From: Thauera carbonicopians
GTDB lineage: Bacteria; Pseudomonadota; Gammaproteobacteria; Burkholderiales; Rhodocyclaceae
DNA length: 55,944 nucleotides
Assembly: GCF_025699485.1 (NCBI RefSeq)
Contig: NZ_JANUXN010000022.1
Coordinates: 1 to 55,944 of the forward strand
Reading direction: 5' to 3'
Below the pieces are notes generated by a model that saw only the letters and a program-made list of their open reading frames with translations, did not search any database and was not told the DNA's origin. Below, piece by piece: positions 42,534-50,872 of this stretch. The stretch's first letter is position 1; each line of letters starts with the position of its first letter. A program made the translations under genes and the position numbers.

Positions 42534-43973
42534 TCACAGCGCGGAAGGAATTCGCCCCAGTACGGCCTCGAGTGCCATGCCGATGGATAGCAGGCGGCGA
42601 TCCGTGCCGGCCGGGCCGTCCAGTTCCATGCCCACGGGCAGGCCGGTCGCGGGGCCGAGACCGATGGGAAGCTGGATGGAGGGCAAGCCAGCGCTGGCCG
42701 AGGGTTCGGTATTCTGGATCAGGAGGCGGAAGTTCTCCGGCAGGCTTATCTCGGGTCGGGCGATGGGGGCGACCACGGGCGTGGTGGGGAACACGAAAGC
42801 ATCCAGGCTGTGGCGGGCGAACAGTTCGCGGTAATGTGCCTTCAGCGCGGGGCGGCCGTGGAGAACGGCTTCGTCGTAGAGCGGACGTGCCGGAACGGGC
42901 TTGCCGCCCGAGCCGAGGGTCTGGCGCTTGAGGACGAATTCGCAATAGATGCTTTTCACGTCCGGACTGGTGATTCCATCGAACAGCGTTTCGATGGAAA
43001 TGCCTGGCCCATGGTCGCGCAGCCAGGTGACCATGTCGTCATAGGCTTCGTAAAGGACGATGGGAAAGCCGATGGGGTCGTTCAATTCCAGCAACCGTGC
43101 TTCCGGAACTTCGATGAAGTTCACGCCGACGGCTTCGAGCTTTTTCACCGCGGCCGAAGTGAGGGCCTGGGTGTCTTCGTCCAGGTTGGCCCAGAAGCCG
43201 GGTGCCACGCCAAGGCGCAGCGTCTCCAGGCTTACCGCGTGCAGCGCAGCTTCACCGGTGACGATACCGTCCAGCAGCGCCACGTCGGCCATGCACAGGG
43301 CCATTGGGCCCACGGTGTCGCGACTGTTGGCAATCGGGATGACCCCCTCGCTGGAATATCGCCCCCACGACGGGCGCAGGGACGCGCAGCCGTTGAGTGC
43401 GCATGGAATGCGCATGGAGCCGCCTGTATCGGTGCCCAGTGCGCCCAGCGCCATGCGCGCGCCCAGCGCCGCGGCGCTGCCGGAGGACGAGCCGCCGGCG
43501 ATGCGGGTGGCGTCGTAGGGGTTGCGCACGCCCACGCTGCCCGGGTGGTGGAAGGCGTGGTTGTAGCCTGTGGCGCCGAAAGCGAGTTCATGCATGTTGG
43601 TTTTTCCCAGCACCACGGCGCCGGCTTCCCTCAGCCGGCTCAGCGTGGGTGCGTCACTGTGGGGCACGAAGTCGGCCAGCGCCGGCGTGCCGGCTGTGGC
43701 CGGCAGGCCGGCGGCGTGGATGTTGTCCTTGACCACGATGGGCAGGCCGGTGAGCAGTCCCTGCACGTGGCCGGCGGCGCGTGCCGTGTCGGCTGCGCGG
43801 GCCGCAGCGAGCGCCCGTTCGGCGTCGAGGGTGATGAAGATGTTCAGTTCCGGGTGGGCCTCGGCGCGGGCGATGCAGTCGCGCATCAGCGCTTCACAGC
43901 TCAGTTCACCGGCGGCGATCAGTGCCGTCGCTTCAGCCAGCGTCGGGCCGGCGCTCTGGGGGTTGGGATTCAT
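42534..43973 (-). CDS. Amidase signature family hydrolase
   Basis: 479 residues. The Ser-cis-Ser-Lys triad is visible: Lys82 (PIVVKDN), Ser162 or 163 in GGSSSGS (160-166) and Ser186 in GTDTGGS (180-186). The sequence resembles indoleacetamide-hydrolase-like and Asp-tRNA amidotransferase-A-like amidases, but no GatB/C genes are present, so it is catabolic. It is the last gene of the six-gene minus-strand operon and lies 58 bp after a second amidase gene. It likely releases ammonia or an amine from an amide. Confidence 0.92.
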   Translation of the reverse strand: MNPNPQSAGPTLAEATALIAAGELSCEALMRDCIARAEAHPELNIFITLDAERALAAARAADTARAAGHVQGLLTGLPIVVKDNIHAAGLPATAGTPALADFVPHSDAPTLSRLREAGAVVLGKTNMHELAFGATGYNHAFHHPGSVGVRNPYDATRIAGGSSSGSAAALGARMALGALGTDTGGSMRIPCALNGCASLRPSWGRYSSEGVIPIANSRDTVGPMALCMADVALLDGIVTGEAALHAVSLETLRLGVAPGFWANLDEDTQALTSAAVKKLEAVGVNFIEVPEARLLELNDPIGFPIVLYEAYDDMVTWLRDHGPGISIETLFDGITSPDVKSIYCEFVLKRQTLGSGGKPVPARPLYDEAVLHGRPALKAHYRELFARHSLDAFVFPTTPVVAPIARPEISLPENFRLLIQNTEPSASAGLPSIQLPIGLGPATGLPVGMELDGPAGTDRRLLSIGMALEAVLGRIPSAL

Positions 43974-44031
43974 CCATGGTTCTCCTGTAGGGGGTGCGGC
44001 GGTCCGGGGGCCTGGTGGATTCGGCGCCGCA

Positions 44032-45429
44032 TCAGCGATCGAGCGGCGGATGCGCCTTGTGCCAGCCGGTCACGCCCTGTACCGCCGCGCCGGCGCGCAG
44101 CAGCGTGGCTTCGCTGCCCTTGGCCCCGATCAACTGGCAGCCGATGGGCAGGCCGGCGGCCGTGGTGCCGCAGGGCAGCGACAGTGCGGGATGGCCGCTG
44201 ACGTTGATGGGCGCGGTGTACTGGATGAGCTGCTGGTTCAGCTCGGGCGATTCGGCCAGCGCGGCGAGCGTTTCGTAGGTGGGTGCGGCGAAGGGCTGGA
44301 CAGGGGCGAGCAGCGCATCCACGCCGGCCAGCGTCTCGTCCAGGCGGCCGGTGAAGGCGAGCGCGTCGAGGATGGCCTGCTGGTAGCGCATGCCGCCGGT
44401 CGCACGGCCCACGTCGATGAGCCGCGACAGCGCCGGCCCGTAGTCCGCCGCGCGGCCGGGGTAGGTGGCCGCATGGGCGACGGCGGTCTGCACGCCGCAC
44501 AGCACTTCCCATTCGCCGGCGATGTGCCAGGCGGTGTCGGGCACGCGGCTGTCCACGATTTTCGCACCCAGATCGGCGAGCACCTTCAGCATCGCCTCAG
44601 TCGCCGCCAGCACTTCGGCGTCCGAACCGTGGGCGTTCCAGGCCCGGTCGATACCGATGCGCATGCCGGCGATGCTGCCGTGGGCGCAGGGCTCCACCGG
44701 CGCGAGCAGCGAGGTCGGGTCCAGCGGATCGTGGCCGGCGATGGCTTCGTACAGCAGCGCCGCGTCGCGCACGCTGCGCGCCATGGGGCCGACGTGGTCC
44801 AGCGTGGCCGCCAACTCGAATACGCCGTGGCGGCTCACCCTGCCCCACGTGGGCTTCAGGCCGGAAAGGCCGTTGGCCGCGGACGGAAAGCGGATCGAGC
44901 CGCCCGTGTCCGTGCCCAGTGCGGCGAAACACAGGCCGGCGGCGGTGGCGACGCCGGAGCCGCTGGACGAGGCGCCGGTCCAGTGATCCGTGCCCCACGG
45001 GTTGAGCGGCGGCGGCAGGGTCGGATGCGGCGTGGCGAAGGCGCCTTCGGTCATCTGCAGCTTGCCGAGGACGATGGCGCCCGCTTCGCGCAGGCGGTGC
45101 ACGACCGTGGCGTCCTCGTCAGGCACGAAGCCGGCGAAGACCGTGGTGCCGGCGGCGGTGGCGACGCCCTTGGTCCAGAACAGATCTTTCACCGCCACCG
45201 GCACCCCATGCAGCGGCCCGCGGTACTGGCCGGCGGCGATCTCCGCCTCGGCCCGGGCGGCGGCTTCCAGCGCCTCGGCCTCCATCAGCCGGGCGTAGGC
45301 GCGCAGACCACCATCCACTTCGGAGATGCGGGCGAACATGTGCCGGGCGAGTGCCACCGGCGACACCTCGCCCGTGCGCAGCAGCGGCGCCAGGTCGGCG
45401 ATTTCCAGGTAATGCAGCGGGGTGTTCAT
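44032..45429 (-). CDS. Amidase signature family hydrolase
   Basis: 465 residues. The catalytic triad is Lys81 (VAVKDLF), Ser154-155 in GASSSGSG (152-159) and Ser178 in GTDTGGS. It differs clearly from its neighbour amidase, so the two are not a recent duplication and may act on different amides. The start is fixed by a 4-bp ATGA overlap with the upstream alpha/beta hydrolase gene, indicating coupled translation. Substrate not identifiable. Confidence 0.92.
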   Translation of the reverse strand: MNTPLHYLEIADLAPLLRTGEVSPVALARHMFARISEVDGGLRAYARLMEAEALEAAARAEAEIAAGQYRGPLHGVPVAVKDLFWTKGVATAAGTTVFAGFVPDEDATVVHRLREAGAIVLGKLQMTEGAFATPHPTLPPPLNPWGTDHWTGASSSGSGVATAAGLCFAALGTDTGGSIRFPSAANGLSGLKPTWGRVSRHGVFELAATLDHVGPMARSVRDAALLYEAIAGHDPLDPTSLLAPVEPCAHGSIAGMRIGIDRAWNAHGSDAEVLAATEAMLKVLADLGAKIVDSRVPDTAWHIAGEWEVLCGVQTAVAHAATYPGRAADYGPALSRLIDVGRATGGMRYQQAILDALAFTGRLDETLAGVDALLAPVQPFAAPTYETLAALAESPELNQQLIQYTAPINVSGHPALSLPCGTTAAGLPIGCQLIGAKGSEATLLRAGAAVQGVTGWHKAHPPLDR

Positions 45430-46310
45430 GCCGTGTAGCCCCCGATGAAAGCGAGCGCCGCGGCGTTGAACTCGTCCGGGCATTCGGTCTGCAGGTGGTG
45501 GGCGGCGTTGCCGACCACGTGCAGGCGCGCGTCGGCGAAGCGGTTGAGCATCAGCATCGGCACGTCGATGCTGCCGAACCAGTCGTGCAGGCCCCAGAAG
45601 ATCATGGTGGGGACGGCCACGCGGGGGAGCAGGGCGGTGAGGTCGTCGGGCCGGCCGAAGAAGCCGGGCGTCTTGATGAGTTCGAGGTAGGCGGGGTTGA
45701 TGCTGGCTTCAAAGCGCAGGCGCACGTTCTCCGCGTCCACCTTGTCGTCGTCGTGGAACTCCAGCCGCGCGATCAGCGCGCGCATCTTCTCCGGGCTGGG
45801 GCCGCCGCCGCCGAAGTAGCCGGGGAAGATGTCGCGGGCGTGCTTGGTGGTGAGCGGCATGGGCGCGATGACGCCGTGGCCCACCGGCTGGGAGCCGATC
45901 ATCACCATGCGGCCGATGCGCTCGCCGTGCTCCGCCGCCAGCGCGGTGGCCACGCAGCCGCCGAAGCTCTGGTTCACCAGATGGGCGAGGGCGATGCCCA
46001 GCGCGTCCAGGAAGCCGAGCAGCTTCTTCGCATGCCAGGAGAACACGGGGCCATCGACCACCACCATGTCCGACTTTCCGAACTGGGCGAAATCCAGGAA
46101 ATAGCAACGATGCTTCGCCGAGAAGGCTTTGGCGGAGAGGCGGAAATTGCTCCACCCGGTGCTGCCCGGCCCGCCGCCGTGGGTGAAGACGATCGGCGGC
46201 GCGTCGTCCGGGCCATCGACTTCGACATAATGCAGGCGCACGCCATCGACGGTGACGTAGCGGCTCGTGCCCTCGACATCGTCCACTTGGAATTTGTCTT
46301 GCTCGCTCAC
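45426..46310 (-). CDS. Alpha/beta hydrolase of the meta-cleavage-product hydrolase group
   Basis: 294 residues. The oxyanion motif HGGGPG (44-49) followed by STGWSNF is typical of C-C bond hydrolases such as MhpC/BphD/HsaD. The nucleophile is Ser115 in an unusual elbow NQSFGG; Asp243 (GLHDWF) and His271 or 272 (NAAHHLQ) complete the triad. It overlaps the amidase gene by 4 bp. It could cleave a ring-fission product or an ester. A second, more typical hydrolase of this group is encoded at 52228-53094. Confidence 0.88.
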   Translation of the reverse strand: MSEQDKFQVDDVEGTSRYVTVDGVRLHYVEVDGPDDAPPIVFTHGGGPGSTGWSNFRLSAKAFSAKHRCYFLDFAQFGKSDMVVVDGPVFSWHAKKLLGFLDALGIALAHLVNQSFGGCVATALAAEHGERIGRMVMIGSQPVGHGVIAPMPLTTKHARDIFPGYFGGGGPSPEKMRALIARLEFHDDDKVDAENVRLRFEASINPAYLELIKTPGFFGRPDDLTALLPRVAVPTMIFWGLHDWFGSIDVPMLMLNRFADARLHVVGNAAHHLQTECPDEFNAAALAFIGGYTA

Positions 46311-46333
46311 TGTACCCTCCTGTCGCTGCGCGA

Positions 46334-46354
46334 CATCCTCCCCGAGGGAGGATG
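46334..46354. repeat. Perfect hairpin (REP-like) between hydrolase and racemase-like genes
   Basis: CATCCTCCC (46334-46342) pairs with GGGAGGATG (46346-46354) around CGA; a GCGCCCCC...GGGCGG stem follows directly. It resembles the small intergenic GC hairpins common in betaproteobacteria and sits in the 94-bp gap inside the operon, where it may modulate expression. Confidence 0.6.
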
Positions 46355-46404
46355 AGCGCCCCCTTCGGGCGGCCGTGCGGTCTCATTCATGGGGCTTGTC
46401 TCGC

Positions 46405-47142
46405 TCAAAATGAAAAAGCCTGATCCTTGATCGTCTCGGGCGCGGGATAAGCGACCTTGCTGTGCGCCAGCCCCAGGTCGAGGAAGAGTTCGCACAGCTT
46501 GTAGGCGACCACGCCGGGGTTGAGCACCGGCACCGGCAGGCGCTCGGCCAGCCAGGCGTGGGACTGGTGCATGGTGGTGGAGCCGAGCACGATGGCATCC
46601 GCACCGTCCTGTTCGATGGCCTTGCGCGCCTCGGCTTCCAGCCTGGCGAACACGACTTCCTCCTTGCCCGTCAGCAGCGCTTCGGTATCCGGCCGCACGT
46701 CGATGGAGCGGATGGACGCCAGCCGCGACTCCAGCCCGTATTCCTTCAGCGTCTTGCGGTACAGCGGGAACCAGCGCGGCCACATGGTCAGGATGGAAAA
46801 GCGGTGGCCCAGCATGGACGCGAGGTGGAAGGAGCTTTGCCCCGGCGCCAGCACCGGGATGGAGAGCCGCGCCCGCAGCGCCGCGAGGCCGGAATCGCTG
46901 ACGGTGTTGATGCACACCGCGTCGAAGCCCTCGTCCTGCGCGCGCATGCCGGCCTCGATCACTGCCATCTCCATGATGGCCAGGTCGTAGTAGCTGTCGG
47001 CCAGTGTCATCGTGCGGCCAGCGCCGACGAATTCCACGTCGATGTCGGGCCGGCGCACGCCCGGGGGCAATTGCGATTCCACCAGGGGACGGGTCGCCTC
47101 GCTCATCGGCACGGGGAAGATCATCCTGATTTTCTTACTCAT
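46405..47142 (-). CDS. Asp/Glu/hydantoin racemase-superfamily protein
   Basis: 245 residues of the Asp/Glu racemase fold. The first catalytic Cys is Cys77 (DAVCINTVSDSGL). At the second position, where two-base racemases have LGCxGM, this protein has LGSTTM (186-191), so the second Cys is replaced by Ser or Thr. A classical two-base racemisation is therefore doubtful; an isomerase, decarboxylase or lyase activity of the superfamily is possible. It lies 12 bp after the M20-like gene in the same operon. Confidence 0.85.
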   Translation of the reverse strand: MSKKIRMIFPVPMSEATRPLVESQLPPGVRRPDIDVEFVGAGRTMTLADSYYDLAIMEMAVIEAGMRAQDEGFDAVCINTVSDSGLAALRARLSIPVLAPGQSSFHLASMLGHRFSILTMWPRWFPLYRKTLKEYGLESRLASIRSIDVRPDTEALLTGKEEVVFARLEAEARKAIEQDGADAIVLGSTTMHQSHAWLAERLPVPVLNPGVVAYKLCELFLDLGLAHSKVAYPAPETIKDQAFSF

Positions 47143-47154
47143 GGCGATCTCCCC

Positions 47155-48495
47155 TTACAGGCCCATGTCTTCGCGCTTGCGCGTCAGTGTGTCGATCAGC
47201 ACATACATGATCTTCTTCGCGCACGGCAGCAGGTCCGGGATGTAAGTGGCGCCCATGCCGCCCAATCCTTCGGCCACCGGCTCGGTGGCGCCCTGGGCCG
47301 GCCACGGCCAGCCGATGCGCACGGTGGGTACGCCGTAGCGGCGCAGCGCGGTGCCGTCGGTCTGGCCACCGAGCAGGTCGGGCTTGCCGTGGGAGCGGCC
47401 TTCGATGAATTCCCAGCCGCGCTTGGCGGACTGGACGATCCAGTTGGCCTCGTCCGTGGTGCCGCCGGGCACCGAGCCGTACATCTCCCAGTCCAGCACC
47501 AGATCGGGACGGCGCTGCTGCAGGTCGGCAACGAAGGCGGCGAACTGCGCCTTCACGTCCGCGGGCGAGGTTCGCGGGCTGATGCGCACGTCGAAGAAGA
47601 TTTCGGTGATGGCCGAGGGGAAGGCCGGCCGCTCCGGATTGCCCGAGCGGATGCCGGAAATCCAGCCGTGGGGCGCGACCACGCCGGAGGTGTTGCGCTC
47701 CGCGTAGGCGACGATCCACTTTTCCAGTTCCTGGATCACATCGGCGGCCGGCACGACGGAGCTGCGGAAGCCCGGCGTGCCGCGCGGCACGCCCGCGTAG
47801 CCCAGGGTGCCGTGCACGCGCAGCTTGAACCAGCCCATGCCCGGCTCCTCGTGGTACACCCAGTTCCACGGCTTCATCACCACGGCGAAGTCCGCCGCCG
47901 CGCCGCGGTTGAGCAGGTGCAGCACGCCATTGGACATGCCCGAGTGCTGGCGCGCGGAGATGTCCACCGGCATGCCGCCGTCGCCCATGCCCAGCAGCAG
48001 GTCACCCACCAGCGGCACGCCCGATTCCACCAGCGCGGAGGCGATCTCGGTCAGCGTGGCGACCATGGCCTTCGGGTTCGATGCACCCAGGCCGTAAACC
48101 CAGTCGTCCACGATCTGGGCGCGCGGCCGCATGTCGGCCTCGTCCTTGCTGCCGGTCCATTGGCGCTCTTCATCGTCCAGTTCCAGGTGGGTGTCGATGG
48201 GCGAATACAGCATCACCGCCGCCCCGCCGCCGCTGCCGCGGCGTTCGGCGAGCACGTTGCCGCTGGTCCCAGTCATGGGCATGTAGCGAGAACTGAAGCC
48301 GACCTTGCCGAGATGGTCGGCCATGAACTCGCTTGCCTCGCGGGCGAGGCCGGTGGGACTGTGGATGTCGGTGATCGAAAAAAGCAGCTTCTGCAGGCGG
48401 CCAGCGTCGATGCGCGCGCAGGCCTGCTCGTACCACGCCAGTTGCTGCGCGGAGAGGGGATTCCGGACTGTGGGGATGGGGGTGTAGTCGCTCAT
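47155..48495 (-). CDS. M20-family metallopeptidase-like protein with altered metal site
   Basis: 446 residues with the catalytic and dimerisation-domain layout of ArgE/DapE/acylase-1 proteins. The usual GHxD is SPID (98-101), the bridging Asp of GAxD is Asn140 (GASN) and the EE pair is replaced by GDGG (171-174). Asp101 and a C-terminal-half His-containing segment remain. Either the metal site uses different ligands or activity is lost. It lies between the reductase and racemase-like genes with 12-18 bp gaps. Confidence 0.82.
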   Translation of the reverse strand: MSDYTPIPTVRNPLSAQQLAWYEQACARIDAGRLQKLLFSITDIHSPTGLAREASEFMADHLGKVGFSSRYMPMTGTSGNVLAERRGSGGGAAVMLYSPIDTHLELDDEERQWTGSKDEADMRPRAQIVDDWVYGLGASNPKAMVATLTEIASALVESGVPLVGDLLLGMGDGGMPVDISARQHSGMSNGVLHLLNRGAAADFAVVMKPWNWVYHEEPGMGWFKLRVHGTLGYAGVPRGTPGFRSSVVPAADVIQELEKWIVAYAERNTSGVVAPHGWISGIRSGNPERPAFPSAITEIFFDVRISPRTSPADVKAQFAAFVADLQQRRPDLVLDWEMYGSVPGGTTDEANWIVQSAKRGWEFIEGRSHGKPDLLGGQTDGTALRRYGVPTVRIGWPWPAQGATEPVAEGLGGMGATYIPDLLPCAKKIMYVLIDTLTRKREDMGL

Positions 48496-48513
48496 TTCTC
48501 GTGGGTTCCGGGT

Positions 48514-49536
48514 TCAGTGGCTGGCGACGAACTGCTCGGCGAAGATGTTCTCGGGCCTGACGCCGAGTTCGGTCAGCCGCGCAGTGGCGGCATCCATCAT
48601 TCCCGGGGGGCCGCACAAGTAGGCGACGGTTTCGGGATCGGTCACGTCATTGGCGGCGAGCGTGGACACCGGGCTGCCGGAGATGAGCCCGTCGGTGGCT
48701 TCGCGGTCCACGCAGATGCGGGTTTCCAGCGTCGGCAGCCACTGGCGGCGCAGTTCCAGTTCGTCCAGATAGAAGAGCTGGTCCGGCGTGGCGCAGCCGA
48801 AGGCGAGCAGCATGGGTGGCTTGCGGCCGCCGAGCTGGTGGATGCGGTCCACCATCGCCAGCACGGGCGCGAGGCCGGTACCACCCGCCACGAAGATGTG
48901 GGGCACGCGCTTCTTTTCCCGCAGGAAGAAGGCGCCGTAGGGGCCCTTGATCCTCACCACGTCGTCGAGCTTGGCGCCACAGGTCAGCCAGGTGGACATC
49001 ACCCCCTGCGGTAGCAGGCGGATCAGAAGTTCGATGTTGGGCAGATCGGATTCAGTGCTCACCGGCGAATAGCTGCGCAGCACTTCGGCGCCCGGCACCT
49101 CGATCTGCACGAACTGGCCGGGGCGGAAGGAAAGCCAGTTGCCTTCGGCCAGTTCCAGCGACAGCTTTGCCACGTTGGAAGCCACCGGCTCGATGGCGTT
49201 GACGAAGGCATGGACTTCCACTTCCGGCTGGCTGCCTTCCTCGCTGCCGTAGTCAAGGTCGAAGGTGCAGTCGCCCCTGGGTTGCGTGATGCACAGCAGG
49301 CGCTGGCCGGCGGCCAGTTCGTGAGGCATCAACGTGGAGCTTGCGCCCGGTCTGATCGGTGCGTCGCCGTCGGCCAGGCGGGCAAGGCAGCTCGAACAGC
49401 TACCGCTGCGGCACTGGTGCAGCACGGGGATGCCTGCCTCCAGGGCTGCATCCAGCACGGTCTGATCGGCCATCACCGCGACTTCGCGGCTCACCCCGTC
49501 GGCAAAGCGCAGGGTAACGGTATGGGTATCGTTCAT
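48514..49536 (-). CDS. 2Fe-2S/FAD oxidoreductase (oxygenase reductase component)
   Basis: 340 residues. An N-terminal plant-type ferredoxin domain has the cluster ligands Cys42, Cys47, Cys50 and Cys82. A flavin domain follows with RSYSPVST (FAD motif, about 160-167) and a NAD(P)H domain with VAGGTGLAP (about 222-230) and CGPPGMM near the C-terminus. This is the layout of reductases of ring-hydroxylating and other multicomponent oxygenases (BenC/XylZ type). It heads the operon, but no oxygenase gene is in the window. AGAGA precedes the ATG at 49536. Confidence 0.9.
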   Translation of the reverse strand: MNDTHTVTLRFADGVSREVAVMADQTVLDAALEAGIPVLHQCRSGSCSSCLARLADGDAPIRPGASSTLMPHELAAGQRLLCITQPRGDCTFDLDYGSEEGSQPEVEVHAFVNAIEPVASNVAKLSLELAEGNWLSFRPGQFVQIEVPGAEVLRSYSPVSTESDLPNIELLIRLLPQGVMSTWLTCGAKLDDVVRIKGPYGAFFLREKKRVPHIFVAGGTGLAPVLAMVDRIHQLGGRKPPMLLAFGCATPDQLFYLDELELRRQWLPTLETRICVDREATDGLISGSPVSTLAANDVTDPETVAYLCGPPGMMDAATARLTELGVRPENIFAEQFVASH

Positions 49537-49694
49537 GGTCTCTATGTCTGTGTTTGTCAGGGGGCGCAGTGTTGCCCCGCATCCGTCATGGTCAATCTTA
49601 GGAATGGTCGATCCGGCATGCGCTCCCATGCATGAGGGGTTTATCCCGCCAGTGCACGAAATTCGGCACTGGAAGGATGTGCGGGATGGAAATG

Positions 49695-49735
49695 AAAAAA
49701 GCCCGGGGGCGGCCATGGCAGGCCGATCCCCGGGC
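49695..49735 (-). terminator. Rho-independent terminator after the AraC gene
   Basis: On the minus strand GCCCGGGG and CCCCGGGC (49735-49728 with 49708-49701) close a long stem with inner GGCC pairing, followed by six T residues (complement of 49695-49700). It separates the AraC transcript from the reductase operon, whose promoter must lie in the 158 bp after it. Confidence 0.9.
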
Positions 49736-49762
49736 GATGTCCGGTGCCGGATCCGGGCGGAC

Positions 49763-50767
49763 TCAGCGCGCCAGCGTTTCCGACGGGCTCTCGCCGAAGC
49801 GGCGCTTGTAGTCGGTGGTGAAGTGGCCGAGATGGTTGAAGCCCCACCGGAAAGCCACCGCCGTCACCGTGCTGCGGCCGGGCTCGGCGCGCTGCAGATC
49901 CTCGCGCACGCGCCGGAGCCGGATCTCCTTCAGATGAAGCATGGGTGAGGTCTGCCGGTACTTGCGGAAACCGTTGTAGAGCGAACGCGTACTGACACCA
50001 ACGTGTTCGGCCATGTCGCCGATGGTGATCGGCTCGTGCGCTTGCGCCTCGATGAATTCTTCGGCACGCCGCACGAATGCAGGCGCGAGGGGGCGACAGT
50101 CTTCGCGCAGCATGGCCGAATGATTGTTGGGCTGGCAGACGAGCAGCATGGCTACGATCATCTGCTCGATCTGCGCAGTCAGCAGGGTGGAGGTGAGGCC
50201 GTCGTTGTCCATGCGCAGGGCGTCGAGCAGCCAGGCGATGGTCCGCATCCAGCGCATGCCCTCGGGGGTGTCGAGAGGCATCGCGGTGTCGAATTCGATG
50301 CGGCCGCGAAGCCTCCCTCCGAGATGCTGGCTGCACTGCTGCTCCAGCAGGTCGCGGTCCACGCGCACGATGAGCTTTTCGGTGCGTTCGCCATGGCGGA
50401 TACGGATCGGCCGATGCGCGTTGAGCACGCTGCCGACGGTCGGCGAGGACAGGGTGAGCTCGCCCGCGCTCTCGATGCGTTCACCTCCGCATAGTGGCAT
50501 CTGGACCAGGTAGAAAGTGTCGAGCTGGCCGGGGTCTATCGTCACTTCGCCGCCATAGCTGATGCGGCCGATGCCGATGCCCCTGAGCTTGCGGTAGTCC
50601 ATGCGGGCATCGACCGGCTTGCGTGCGTCGATGCTGCGCAGTTCATTCTCGCAGAATACGCGTGTCCCCCAGCGCCGCGCTTCCTCGATGTCCCGTGTGT
50701 GGAAACGCTCGAAGCTGGGCATCATGGCTTGGCCGTGACATCCCGCGATCCATTGATGTCCTTCCAT
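49763..50767 (-). CDS. AraC-family regulator (XylS/AntR-type)
   Basis: 334 residues. The N-terminal half (about 20-215) is an AraC-binding-like sensor domain as in regulators of aromatic catabolism (PF14525-type). The C-terminal AraC DNA-binding domain contains ITIGDMAEHVGVSTRSLYNGFRKY and VTAVAFRWGFNHLGHFTTDYKRRFGESP. GAGGAG lies before the ATG. It is placed between the extradiol dioxygenase and the reductase operon, so it probably activates one or both in response to an aromatic compound. Confidence 0.9.
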   Translation of the reverse strand: MEGHQWIAGCHGQAMMPSFERFHTRDIEEARRWGTRVFCENELRSIDARKPVDARMDYRKLRGIGIGRISYGGEVTIDPGQLDTFYLVQMPLCGGERIESAGELTLSSPTVGSVLNAHRPIRIRHGERTEKLIVRVDRDLLEQQCSQHLGGRLRGRIEFDTAMPLDTPEGMRWMRTIAWLLDALRMDNDGLTSTLLTAQIEQMIVAMLLVCQPNNHSAMLREDCRPLAPAFVRRAEEFIEAQAHEPITIGDMAEHVGVSTRSLYNGFRKYRQTSPMLHLKEIRLRRVREDLQRAEPGRSTVTAVAFRWGFNHLGHFTTDYKRRFGESPSETLAR

Positions 50768-50872
50768 GTCTCTCTCCTCAGTGTTTTATTTCGTACGCGC
50801 CGCGTCCGTTCGCTGCGGACTGCGGCATGCGGTGCACGGTCCGGCAGGCCGTGCACCGGTTTCGCGGCATTG

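Noticed and set aside
44032-45429. GatA subunit of the amidotransferase
   Set aside because: The amidase signature is present, but no gatB or gatC gene is near and the operon is catabolic.
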